Shown here: in pieces, positions 26,375 to 34,852 of the stretch
Numbering within the stretch: the stretch's first letter is position 1
Layout of the letters: the number at the start of each line of letters is the position of its first letter
Translations under genes and position numbers: made by a program
From: Chitinilyticum litopenaei DSM 21440
GTDB lineage: Bacteria > Pseudomonadota > Gammaproteobacteria > Burkholderiales > Chitinibacteraceae
Length of the DNA: 64,000 nt
Reading direction: 5' to 3'
Assembly: GCF_000428145.1 (NCBI RefSeq)
Contig: NZ_ATZJ01000020.1
Coordinates: 6,312 to 70,311 of the forward strand
The notes under the pieces: model-generated
Database searches by the model: none
What the model was told of the DNA's origin: nothing
What the model saw: the letters and a program-made list of their open reading frames with translations, nothing else

Positions 26375-27907
26375 ATGAAGACTTATCGCCTTGGCCTTGC
26401 CCTCTTGGGCAGCGCTACCGCCGCCCTCTTGTCTCCGGCCGTCGTGCACGCGCACGGCACCATGGCCGATCCGATCAGCCGCGTGCTGCAATGTTTCAAT
26501 GAAGGCCCCGAGTCGCCTAAGTCGGCCGCCTGCCAGGCTGCGGTCGCCGTATCCGGCCCGCAAATGCTGTATGACTGGTCGGGCGTGAACCAGAACCCGA
26601 ACGGCGACCACAAGGCCTTCGTCCCCGATGGTCAGCTGTGCGGCGGCGGCAAATCCAACTACGCCGGCCTGAACCTCGCGCGCACCGATTGGCCCACCAG
26701 CCCGATCGCACCGAATGCCAACGGCCAGTATGACTTCATCTACAAGGCCCCCGCCCCGCACCAGACCCGCGAATGGGCGCTGTACGTGACCCGCGACGGC
26801 TGGGATCAGACCCAGCCGCTGAAGTGGTCCGACCTTGAGCGCTTCTGCACGCTCGGCAATGTGCCGGTATCCGCCGACAAGACCTACAAGCTGACCTGCC
26901 CGCTGCCGAAGAAGACCGGCCAGCACATCATCTTCAGCACCTGGCAGCGCTCCGACAGCCCGGAAGCCTTTTACACCTGCTCGGACGTGAACTTCTCCGG
27001 CGCCGTTTCGACCTTCAAGGAACTGGGTCAGGTGCGCGCCTACCAGGATCTGGCGGAAAACAGCAAGGTGGTCTTCCGCCTCTTCGACGCCCAGGGCCTC
27101 GATCTGGAGAAGACCGAGCTCGTCGTCGGCTTCGACACGCAAACCGGCCAGAACACTGGCCTGGCCGCCAACTGGCCGTTCTTCCTCTCGCAAAAGGTCA
27201 ATGTCGCGTCGCGCTACGTGAGCATGGGCGTGCTGCAGGGCAACGGCAGCGTCGCGCCGGTGCAGAACGCACAAGACAACCGTGTCTATAGCCGCAATGG
27301 CGCCAGCTACACCTTCCGCGTTGATATTGAAGGCGCAACCGTACCGACCGTGGTTCCGACCACCCAGCCGACCGCAACGCCGACCAGCACACCGACCACC
27401 AGCCCGAGCGCGACACCGACCGTTGCTCCGACGGTGACTCCGCCTGCCGGCAACTGCGCCGCAGCCTGGGACAGCACCAAGGATTATGCCGGCGGCAGCC
27501 GCGTCAGCTACAACGGCAAGCTGTGGGAAGCGTCCTGGTGGAACCGTGGTGAAGCCCCGGGCAGCCAGCAATGGGGCGCCTGGAAGGAAGTAGGCAGCTG
27601 CAGTGCAACGACGGCAACACCGACCGCTGCGCCGACGCCGACCAAGGCTCCGACCGCCACACCGACAGCAGCCCCGACCCCGACTGCGGCACCAACCGTG
27701 GTGCCGACTGCCACGCCGACCGTGGCACCCACCGGCTCGGTTCAGGCTTGTGCCGCCGCCTGGGATGCCAAGACCGTCTACGCCAACACCGGCACCGTGG
27801 TGTCCTACAGCGGTCGCAATTACTCCAACAAGTGGTGGATCACCGGCGAAAACCCGACTGCCGGCGGCCAGTGGGGTCCGTGGAAAGACCTGGGTGCCTG
27901 CAAGTAA
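26375..27907 (+). CDS. Secreted AA10 lytic polysaccharide monooxygenase with two chitin-binding modules
   Basis: Copper enzyme that oxidatively cleaves crystalline chitin (possibly cellulose). The Sec signal ends at Ala26, leaving H27 (HGTMADPISR) as the N-terminal histidine of the copper brace. The second brace histidine is H129 in APHQTREWALYVT. A middle region (about 205-320) resembles the GbpA-type/DUF-like domain following AA10 (KVVFRLFDAQGLDLEKTELVVG). Then comes a Thr-Pro linker and two CBM5/12 modules (CAAAWDSTKDYAGG..WWNRGEAPG; CAAAWDAKTVYANTG..WWITGENP) separated by a second Thr-Pro linker. It has GGAG before the ATG and is followed by a strong terminator; a single-gene unit. Confidence 0.93.
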   Translation: MKTYRLGLALLGSATAALLSPAVVHAHGTMADPISRVLQCFNEGPESPKSAACQAAVAVSGPQMLYDWSGVNQNPNGDHKAFVPDGQLCGGGKSNYAGLNLARTDWPTSPIAPNANGQYDFIYKAPAPHQTREWALYVTRDGWDQTQPLKWSDLERFCTLGNVPVSADKTYKLTCPLPKKTGQHIIFSTWQRSDSPEAFYTCSDVNFSGAVSTFKELGQVRAYQDLAENSKVVFRLFDAQGLDLEKTELVVGFDTQTGQNTGLAANWPFFLSQKVNVASRYVSMGVLQGNGSVAPVQNAQDNRVYSRNGASYTFRVDIEGATVPTVVPTTQPTATPTSTPTTSPSATPTVAPTVTPPAGNCAAAWDSTKDYAGGSRVSYNGKLWEASWWNRGEAPGSQQWGAWKEVGSCSATTATPTAAPTPTKAPTATPTAAPTPTAAPTVVPTATPTVAPTGSVQACAAAWDAKTVYANTGTVVSYSGRNYSNKWWITGENPTAGGQWGPWKDLGACK

Positions 27908-27961
27908 GACAAGCAAGCCCTCAAGCTGGCGCCAGAGTTCTGGCGCCAGCCCCCAAAACTG

Positions 27962-27993
27962 AAAAATCCCCCGGATCACCGGGGGATTTTTTT
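27962..27993 (+). terminator. Intrinsic terminator of the LPMO gene
   Basis: AATCCCCCGG-ATCA-CCGGGGGATT followed by TTTTT; also A-rich on the left, so it may serve the convergent zapE gene. Confidence 0.9.
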
Positions 27994-28030
27994 GCGCTCG
28001 ATGCTTTTTGGACTCAAAGCAAGGACTTGC

Positions 28031-29200
28031 TCAGGTTTCCACCACCCCGGCCAGCTGATGGCTGCTGTGCTCGTGCGGCAGGGCAAGGTATTCGCTCGAC
28101 TGCATTTCGGTCAGGCGACTGGCCGTGCGGAAAAATTCGCCAGCCTGCGGCCCCTCGACATACAGCTCGTCCACGCCGACGGCGGCTGAGAGGATGAGCT
28201 TGACGCGGTGGTCGTAAAACACATCGACCAGCCAGGTGAAGCGCCGTGCCTGATTGGACTGCGCGGCGCTCAGCCGGGGAATGTTGCTGATCAGCACCGT
28301 ATGGTAGGTCTGCGCCAGCTCCAGATAATCGGCCTGCCCGCGACCGTCTCCGCACAGCACGGCAAAATCGAACCAGACCAGTCCCGGCGCATGGCGCCGC
28401 GGCTTGAGCCGTCGGCCGGCGAGCGTCAGGGTATTGGGCAGGTCCGCGCCGGTCGCGATGGCATCAAAGAGGCGGGCGAGCTCCGCGTCATTGTCAGCGG
28501 AAAGCGGTGTCAGGTAGGTGCGTGCGGCACTCAGGGTGCGCATGCGGTAATCCTGGCCGCCATCGACATTGAGCACATCAAGCCTTTCCTTGAGCAAGGC
28601 GATCGTGGGCAGGAAATTCTGCCGCTGCAGGCCATTCGGGTAAAGCGCATCCGGCGCGTAATTGCTGGTGGCCACCAGCACCACGCCGCGCGCGAACAAC
28701 TGTTCCATGAGACGGCCAAGCAGCATGGCGTCGGCGATGTCGGAAACATGAAATTCGTCAAAGCACAGCACGCGCACCGCCCTTGCCCACTTTTCAGCGA
28801 CAGCGACCAGCGGATCGGCCACGCCCTGCTGCGCACGCAATTCGGCATGCACTTCCTGCATGAAGCGGTGAAAGTGCAGGCGCTTCTTGCGCCGGTACGG
28901 CAGGCTGGCAAAAAAGGCATCCATCAGAAAGCTCTTGCCACGCCCGACGCCCCCCCAGAAATACAGGCCGCGCGGCAAATCCGGCTGCGGCAGCAGCGGC
29001 ACCCCGAACAGTGCCGCCTTGCGAAACGGCCGGGCGCGCCGGGCCTTGAAGTCGACCAGCTGGTGCCAGAGTTCGTCCAGCCGGGCGATGGCGGCAGCCT
29101 GCGCCGCATCGGGCAGGAAAGCGGGGTTGGCGGCAAGCTCGCGATACCAGGCAAGCGGGCTGATACCCTCGGCCGGCGGTGCGATCTGGTGCTGGGACAT
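28031..29200 (-). CDS. zapE: Cell division protein ZapE (AFG1-like ATPase)
   Basis: A 389-residue AFG1-family ATPase; E. coli ZapE associates with the Z ring under low oxygen or late division. Walker A GGVGRGKSFLMD (about 92-103), Walker B VRVLCFDEFHVSDIADAM, sensor region VLVATSNYAPDALYPNGLQR, and the family pattern FYDHRVKLI. ATG 29200 is chosen because it starts MSQHQ..SPLAWY just before the conserved region; upstream frame to 29458 overlaps the divergent gene and is not coding. Confidence 0.92.
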   Translation of the reverse strand: MSQHQIAPPAEGISPLAWYRELAANPAFLPDAAQAAAIARLDELWHQLVDFKARRARPFRKAALFGVPLLPQPDLPRGLYFWGGVGRGKSFLMDAFFASLPYRRKKRLHFHRFMQEVHAELRAQQGVADPLVAVAEKWARAVRVLCFDEFHVSDIADAMLLGRLMEQLFARGVVLVATSNYAPDALYPNGLQRQNFLPTIALLKERLDVLNVDGGQDYRMRTLSAARTYLTPLSADNDAELARLFDAIATGADLPNTLTLAGRRLKPRRHAPGLVWFDFAVLCGDGRGQADYLELAQTYHTVLISNIPRLSAAQSNQARRFTWLVDVFYDHRVKLILSAAVGVDELYVEGPQAGEFFRTASRLTEMQSSEYLALPHEHSSHQLAGVVET

Positions 29201-29367
29201 GCGCAATCTCGGTCTGGTTGGCAAACGCGAATTATACGGCCAGCGCTGGCAAGTCCGGAACCGCCGGTGTTTTGCCTCACCCGCAGCAAAAACGCAATGC
29301 CGGTCAACCCGGCCCGGCGCCTTTGCGCAAAGATGGGCCCTCCCCTCACCCACGGACAGGAAGAGCC

Positions 29368-30435
29368 ATGCTGAAAACTGGCAGCGCCATTGCACTCTTT
29401 GCCCTGCTGAACACCGCCTGCGCCGCGAGCACGGCGTGGTCAGTGAAAACCGGCGCACCGATACGCGGCGGCGTGCTCACTGATGCCAACGGTAGCGTGA
29501 TCGTCGGCAATCTGGCCGGCGACGTACTGGCCTTTGATGGCACTCGCCGCCAGCGCTGGCATTCGCGCATCGACGGTGCAATCACCAGCACGCCATTGCG
29601 TCACGCGGGCCTTGTCATCATCGCCAGCAGCAAGGGCGTCAGTGCGCTGCAGGAGGCAGACGGCAAGCCGCGCTGGCAACACAAGCTCGGCAATCTGGGC
29701 CTGGATCAGCTCAAAAGCTGGGACAGCCTGCAGGCCGACCCCGTCGCTGCCGGCAAGCTGGTGCTGGTCGTTTTTGGCACGCAATTGCTGGCACTGGATG
29801 CCGCCAGCGGCAAGCAAATCTGGACAAGCCAGTTGCCTGCGGCAAGCAGCGCCACGCCGCTGCTTACGGCCGACGGCATCCTGCTGGTCGACGAGCGTGG
29901 TCAGCTGCAGATCATCGACGCCGGCAACGGCAAGCTGCTCAGGAGCACAACGCTGGCCCGAGCAGCCATCCAGCAAGCGCCGGCGCTGTCCGGCAAGCTG
30001 CTCGTCTACGGCTCGCGCGACGGCAAGGTGCGCGCGCAGGTGCCAGGCGAAACGCGGCCGCGCTGGGAGGTGGATCACGGTTCGTCGTGGATTGTCGCCT
30101 CGCCCTTGCTGGACGACGGGCTGGCACTGGTGGGCAGTTCGGACAGTCAGCTGCTGCAGGGCATCGATCTGTCCAGCGGCAAGGTGCGCTGGGAGCTGCC
30201 ATCCGGGCAGAACGCGCTGCGCGCGCCGGTGAAGGCCGGGTCGCTGTACTGGTTCGCCGGTGGCGATGCCTATTCGCCGCAGTCACCCAGCAAGCTGCTG
30301 GCAGTAAACGCCAGTGGCAAGATCCGGCACAGCATCGCCATGCCCAGCGCGCTGTTTGGCCAGGCGGTGGTGGCCGGCGACACGCTGTGGATTGGTGGCG
30401 AGGACGGCGTACTGCATGCGCTGCCCAGCAAGTAA
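29368..30435 (+). CDS. Exported PQQ-type beta-propeller repeat protein
   Basis: A 355-residue protein with a signal peptide (residues 1-19, ending ACAAS; no firm lipobox) and about seven WD-like PQQ blades (VGNLAGDVLAFDGTRRQRWHSRI, LLALDAASGKQIWTSQL, GIDLSSGKVRWELPSG, GGEDGVLHALPSK). It resembles BamB in fold but lies apart from the usual bamB neighbours (hisS, der), so BamB is not assigned. A scaffolding or envelope binding role is likely. GGAAG precedes the ATG. Confidence 0.8.
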   Translation: MLKTGSAIALFALLNTACAASTAWSVKTGAPIRGGVLTDANGSVIVGNLAGDVLAFDGTRRQRWHSRIDGAITSTPLRHAGLVIIASSKGVSALQEADGKPRWQHKLGNLGLDQLKSWDSLQADPVAAGKLVLVVFGTQLLALDAASGKQIWTSQLPAASSATPLLTADGILLVDERGQLQIIDAGNGKLLRSTTLARAAIQQAPALSGKLLVYGSRDGKVRAQVPGETRPRWEVDHGSSWIVASPLLDDGLALVGSSDSQLLQGIDLSSGKVRWELPSGQNALRAPVKAGSLYWFAGGDAYSPQSPSKLLAVNASGKIRHSIAMPSALFGQAVVAGDTLWIGGEDGVLHALPSK

Positions 30436-30440
30436 ACGGC

Positions 30441-30474
30441 AATGAAAAACCCCGGCAAGCCGGGGTTTTTCATT
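30441..30474. terminator. Bidirectional intrinsic terminator
   Basis: AATGAAAAACCCCGGC-AA-GCCGGGGTTTTTCATT, a perfect stem between the convergent beta-propeller and peroxiredoxin genes. Confidence 0.92.
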
Positions 30475-30489
30475 CGGGCCAAAACCGGA

Positions 30490-31095
30490 TTACAGCGCTT
30501 CGGCGTTGCTGGCCAGGTAATCGGCCACGCCTTCGGCGGAAGCCTTCATGCCCTTCTTGCCCTTGTTCCAGCCTGCCGGGCAGACTTCGCCGTGCTCTTC
30601 AACGAATTGCAGCGCATCAACCACGCGCAGCAGTTCGTCGATGTCGCGGCCCAGCGGCAGGTTGTTGACGACCTGGTGCTGAACGACGCCGTTCTTGTCG
30701 ATCAGGAAGGTACCGCGCAGCGCAACGCCAGCTTCGGCAAGCTCAACGTCGTAAGCCTGGCAGATTTCGTGCTTCACGTCGGCGACCAGGGTATAGCCAA
30801 CCTGACCGATGCCGCCCTTTTCAACCGGGGTGTTGCGCCAGGCGCTGTGGGTGAACTGGCTGTCAATGGACACGCCGATCACTTCGACATTGCGCGCCTT
30901 GAATTCCTGCAGGCGGTTGTCAAAGGCGATCAGTTCAGACGGGCAGACGAAGGTGAAGTCGAGCGGGTAGAAGAAAACGGCAGTGTACTTGCCGGCGGTT
31001 TCTTTCTTCAGATTGTAGCTGTCAACAATCTGGCCATTGCCAAGAACGGCGGCGGCGGTGAAATCCGGGGCTTGCTTGCCTACGAGTACGGCCAT
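30490..31095 (-). CDS. 2-Cys peroxiredoxin (AhpC/Prx1 family)
   Basis: Reduces hydrogen and organic peroxides. The 201-residue protein has the peroxidatic Cys in FYPLDFTFVCPSEL (about C51), SIDSQFTHSAWRN, and the resolving Cys in GEVCPAGWNKGKKG (about C172). The Prx1-type spacing makes it a typical dimeric 2-Cys enzyme. No ahpF is beside it, so thioredoxin is a likely reductant. GGAG precedes the ATG at 31095. Confidence 0.94.
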   Translation of the reverse strand: MAVLVGKQAPDFTAAAVLGNGQIVDSYNLKKETAGKYTAVFFYPLDFTFVCPSELIAFDNRLQEFKARNVEVIGVSIDSQFTHSAWRNTPVEKGGIGQVGYTLVADVKHEICQAYDVELAEAGVALRGTFLIDKNGVVQHQVVNNLPLGRDIDELLRVVDALQFVEEHGEVCPAGWNKGKKGMKASAEGVADYLASNAEAL

Positions 31096-31358
31096 GTTGT
31101 ATCTCCTGGTTGGGGTGATGATGCAATTGCTGCAAAGCGCTGCACGATAATTTGGGGACGACCCGGCGTCAAATCAAGAGTCTTCATGCTCACGATAGGC
31201 GGCCACTATCACCGTTTCCTGCTCGCCGGGCAAAGTGCACAATGGGCTGCATTGCCATGGCCGAGCCGGAACGCAACACGCCAGCCCGCGGACGATTGCC
31301 AAGAGCGCCTGCAGACGCGATGATGCAAGCGTTCGATGACACGCTGATGGTGCAAATC

Positions 31359-32240
31359 ATGATCCACTCCCCCAGCCGCCGCAGCCTGCTTGCCCTGCTG
31401 CTGAGCGCCATGCTGACCGGCCCGGTTTTCGCCGGCGAGCCGGTCACCATCCTGACCCAGCAGGATGTCTATAGCGATTACCTGAAGTTTCTCAAGGGCC
31501 GTGATCCCCTGAGCCTGACGCGTTTCGATGGCGAACATTCGCGGCGGGACGTGGTGGAGCTGGTCCTGGTGCAGCAGGCACTCAAGCTGGGCGGCAATAC
31601 CCGGGCGATCAAGCTGGTTACCGTCAATGCCACCAGCGACTCCTACAACCGCTACCTGAAGGAAATTTCCACCGGCAATGCGGCGCTTGGCGGCAATTCG
31701 GTATGGGAAGTCGATCTGAAGCCGCTGGCCGACAAGGTGTACATCAGCGAGCCAGCCATTCGCCAGGGCGAGTTTCACGCCGGCCTGTACACCATTCCGG
31801 GCAACAGCCGGGCACTGGCTGCCAGTGACCGGGCCGCCGTGCAGAAGCTCACCGCCGTGGTTGCCGACAGCTGGAAACCCGATATTGCAACGCTGGAGAG
31901 CATCCCGATCAAAAATCTGCTGAAAACCCACAGCTGGGATTCCATGATCGGCATGGTCAGCAAGCAGCGCGCCGATGTGGTGCTGGCGCCCTTTCAGCCC
32001 ACACCCGACCTTTCCTTCGAAGCAGGCAGTCAGAAATTTGTCCCTGTACCCAATGTGAAAGTGGGCCTGCAGGGCAGCCGGCACTTTTTTGTCAGCCGCA
32101 GTTACTCAGGCAGTGCAACGCTCGCCAAGGCACTCAATAGCGGCCTCGATATCTTGCGCAACAACGGTACCATCGAGCGAGCCTACCGGGAATCCGGCTT
32201 TTTCAACGCCCGGACGGCTGGCTGGAAGCTGATCAACTGA
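31359..32240 (+). CDS. Periplasmic substrate-binding-like protein
   Basis: A 293-residue protein with a signal peptide (RRSLLALLLSAMLTGPVFAGE, cleavage near residue 26) and a type 2 periplasmic-binding-like fold (FDGEHSRRDVVELVLVQQAL, GNAALGGNSVWEV, ADVVLAPFQPTPD, TLAKALNSGLDILRNNGTIERAYRESGF at the C-terminus). No ABC permease or ATPase is adjacent, so it may be a sensor ligand-binding protein. The ATG at 31359 best fits the signal peptide; upstream in-frame ATGs (31320, 31347) are possible and ribosome binding is weak. Confidence 0.7.
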   Translation: MIHSPSRRSLLALLLSAMLTGPVFAGEPVTILTQQDVYSDYLKFLKGRDPLSLTRFDGEHSRRDVVELVLVQQALKLGGNTRAIKLVTVNATSDSYNRYLKEISTGNAALGGNSVWEVDLKPLADKVYISEPAIRQGEFHAGLYTIPGNSRALAASDRAAVQKLTAVVADSWKPDIATLESIPIKNLLKTHSWDSMIGMVSKQRADVVLAPFQPTPDLSFEAGSQKFVPVPNVKVGLQGSRHFFVSRSYSGSATLAKALNSGLDILRNNGTIERAYRESGFFNARTAGWKLIN

Positions 32241-32263
32241 GGCTTCTGCGACACTCCTGACCG

Positions 32264-32288
32264 AAACAGCCGGCGACGCCGGCTGTTT
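32264..32288. terminator. Convergent terminator hairpin
   Basis: AAACAGCCGGC-GAC-GCCGGCTGTTT between the binding-protein gene and the GGDEF-EAL gene; the T-run is short (TTTGCATTTT). Confidence 0.75.
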
Positions 32289-32317
32289 GCATTTTGGCTT
32301 GCTGATTCTGGCAATAC

Positions 32318-34777
32318 TTACTGCAAGGGTTCCGGCTTGCCGATGTAATACCCCTGGGCAAAATCCACGCCGATGGCGGACAGGTGGCTGCAGATTTCCT
32401 CGTCCTCGACAAACTCGGCGATGGTACGCATGCCAAGGCTGTGACCAATGTCATTCACGGCAATCACCATTTGGCGGCTTACGCGGTCATTAGCCATGTC
32501 GCGCACCAGGCTACCATCGATCTTCAGGTAATCGACGGCGAGATTCTTGAGGTAATTGAAGGAGGAGAAACCGCTGCCAAAGTCGTCAAGTGCAAAGCGG
32601 CATCCACGTGCGCGCAGCGTTTCAATAAACAGCGTCGACTCCTTCATGTTCGAGATCGCGCTGGTTTCGGTAATCTCAAAGCAGACCAGAGCCGGAGGAA
32701 CCCGCGTCTTGTCGAGTTGCTGCAGGATGAAAGACAAAGTCTGCCGGTTCAGCGACTTGCCGGACAGGTTGATCGACAGATGGGGCAGCGTCAGCCCGTC
32801 CTGCTGGCGCTGCGCTAGATAGGCAATGCTGTGTTCAACCACCCAGCTGTCAACCTGCGCCATCATGTCATAACGCTCGGCGGCGGGAATGAAAGCGCCG
32901 GGAGGAATGATGCGGCCAGTATCGTCACTCATGCGCAAGAGGATTTCCAGGTGCGCCAGACCACTTGATGACGGCCGCAGCGGCTCGATCTTCTGGGCAT
33001 AGAGGCGAAAACGGTTCTGCTCGATCGCTTCACGCAAGGTGGCCAGCAGCTGCAGTTCGTTATGCCGCTCCTGCAGGTCATCGTCACCACCGGCATACCA
33101 GCTCAGCCGGTTGCGCCCGGCATCCTTGGCGGCAAAGCAGGCCACATCGGCCTGACTCATCGCTTCCTGCGGGCTCAGTGTCGTGGCGTCGATCAGCGCC
33201 AGCCCGATGCTGACGGTGACGCCAAACGGCCTGCCCTGCCAGACAAAACGGTATTGCTGCAGGGCATGCAGAATGCTCTCGGCCAGATGGCGGGCATGAT
33301 CGCGATTGCCTTCGGCCAGCAGGATGCCGAACTCGTCGCCACCAAGCCGCCCCAGCAAGCCAAAGCTGGGCGCCACCAGCACCTGCAGCTGCTCGGTCAC
33401 CTGACGCAGCAACTCGTCACCGGCGAGGTGGCCGCAGGTATCGTTGACGAGCTTGAACTGGTCAAGGTCGAGCAGCATCAGCACATAAGTCCGCGAGCCC
33501 ACCGCAGCACGCCGGCAGGCGTCATTGAGCTGCGATTCGAAACCGCGGCGGTTGATCAGCCCGGTGAGGTCATCGTGGTTGGCCTGGTAGGCCAGTTTTT
33601 CGGTCAGCGCTTCGGCGGCGCTGACATCATGGAGGATGAGCACCATCCCCACCACGTCGCCATCCCAGTCACGGATCGGCGCAATGGCGTATTCAACCGT
33701 CATGCGCAAGCCCTGGCGATTGATGATGCGTGCCTTGTGTCCGCGCGAAGACTGCCGGCTTTCCCTTGCCGCCAGCAGCGCATCGTTGAGGATGTCTGCC
33801 GTCAGTTCGCTGCCCGGGGCGCACAGCACGCTGCTGACCGGCTGCGCGCGGCTGTCATTGTGCGACTGGCCGATCAGTTTTTCGGCAGCCGGATTGAGCA
33901 GCTTGACCCGGAAATCCGGCGTAGTGGTAATGATGGCATCGGTAATTGAAATCAGCGTGACTTCAGCCAGCTCTTTTTCCAGAAACAGCGCACGCTCGGC
34001 ATCATCGCGCTCCTGCACGCCCTGCAGCAGATTGCCGCGCATGGTATTGAAGGCATTGACCAGCGTCTGCAGCTCATCGCGCTTTTCGCTGGGGCGCCGG
34101 CTCAGGGCCAGCGGCGCCGGCAGGTTGCCATAATCGAAATTGCGCGTGTATGCCGTGATGTGCTTGAGGTGGCGCGCGATCAGGCGATGGTAAAGGCCGA
34201 GAAACAGGATGGCAGCGACCAGCAAGCCGACGCCTTCAATGAGCAGGATGGATTGAAAAGTATCAATCAGGCGACTGCGCAAGCCCTGGAGGCTGGAGAT
34301 CAGCCGCATTTCGCCCAGAATCACCGTCTTGTTGGTCAGCGGGTGCAGATAGCCGACCTGGAAGGTTTCGGTGATGTAATCACCACCGGGTATCAGTTCC
34401 TTGCCGGCGCTGTATTTGCCGCCATCGCTTTCGGACAGCTCCACCCGGTCGACCACGCGGGTTTGCAGCATTGAGCTCAGCTGCGTATGTACGGCATCGG
34501 TATTGACCAGCCAGAGATTGGCCGCCAGCTGCGGCGTCGTGCTTTTGCCGATGGCCTGCAAATCGGCCCGGGTCTGGTGCAGGCTGCGGTCGTACTCGCG
34601 CTTGAGCAAAAACAGCGTCAGGGACAGACACACCGCCAGCCCGGCAACAAAGGTCGCCAGCACAAGGCGTGCGGCAAGCCGGTTTTCCTGATAGGTATTC
34701 TGCAATCGATGGAAGAAGGAGGTGTGCACGATCAACCGAGTAAGCTGCTGTCCATCCAGCATAACCGCGCACTGCAC
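32318..34777 (-). CDS. Membrane GGDEF-EAL cyclic-di-GMP signalling protein
   Basis: An 819-residue protein: helix at about 38-58, periplasmic sensor region (about 60-185), second helix (about 186-210), HAMP-like linker, PAS (ITDAIITTTPDFRVKLLNPAAEKLIG), GGDEF with an intact RLGGDEFG active site, and EAL. In the EAL domain the signature reads LEILLR in place of EALLR, but the catalytic Glu is kept, as are SINLSGKSL, FEITETSA, ALDDFGSGFSSFNYL, YLKIDGSLV and QGYYIGKP. It may both make and degrade c-di-GMP. The start is ATG 34777 or MLDGQQ five codons later. Confidence 0.9.
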   Translation of the reverse strand: MQCAVMLDGQQLTRLIVHTSFFHRLQNTYQENRLAARLVLATFVAGLAVCLSLTLFLLKREYDRSLHQTRADLQAIGKSTTPQLAANLWLVNTDAVHTQLSSMLQTRVVDRVELSESDGGKYSAGKELIPGGDYITETFQVGYLHPLTNKTVILGEMRLISSLQGLRSRLIDTFQSILLIEGVGLLVAAILFLGLYHRLIARHLKHITAYTRNFDYGNLPAPLALSRRPSEKRDELQTLVNAFNTMRGNLLQGVQERDDAERALFLEKELAEVTLISITDAIITTTPDFRVKLLNPAAEKLIGQSHNDSRAQPVSSVLCAPGSELTADILNDALLAARESRQSSRGHKARIINRQGLRMTVEYAIAPIRDWDGDVVGMVLILHDVSAAEALTEKLAYQANHDDLTGLINRRGFESQLNDACRRAAVGSRTYVLMLLDLDQFKLVNDTCGHLAGDELLRQVTEQLQVLVAPSFGLLGRLGGDEFGILLAEGNRDHARHLAESILHALQQYRFVWQGRPFGVTVSIGLALIDATTLSPQEAMSQADVACFAAKDAGRNRLSWYAGGDDDLQERHNELQLLATLREAIEQNRFRLYAQKIEPLRPSSSGLAHLEILLRMSDDTGRIIPPGAFIPAAERYDMMAQVDSWVVEHSIAYLAQRQQDGLTLPHLSINLSGKSLNRQTLSFILQQLDKTRVPPALVCFEITETSAISNMKESTLFIETLRARGCRFALDDFGSGFSSFNYLKNLAVDYLKIDGSLVRDMANDRVSRQMVIAVNDIGHSLGMRTIAEFVEDEEICSHLSAIGVDFAQGYYIGKPEPLQ

Positions 34778-34852
34778 GGGTTACAACCGGCAGTACGCAA
34801 ATCTGTCAGGAAGAACAGGGCCCGCCCACCCGGGGCGCAGAGCTCCCCGGGC

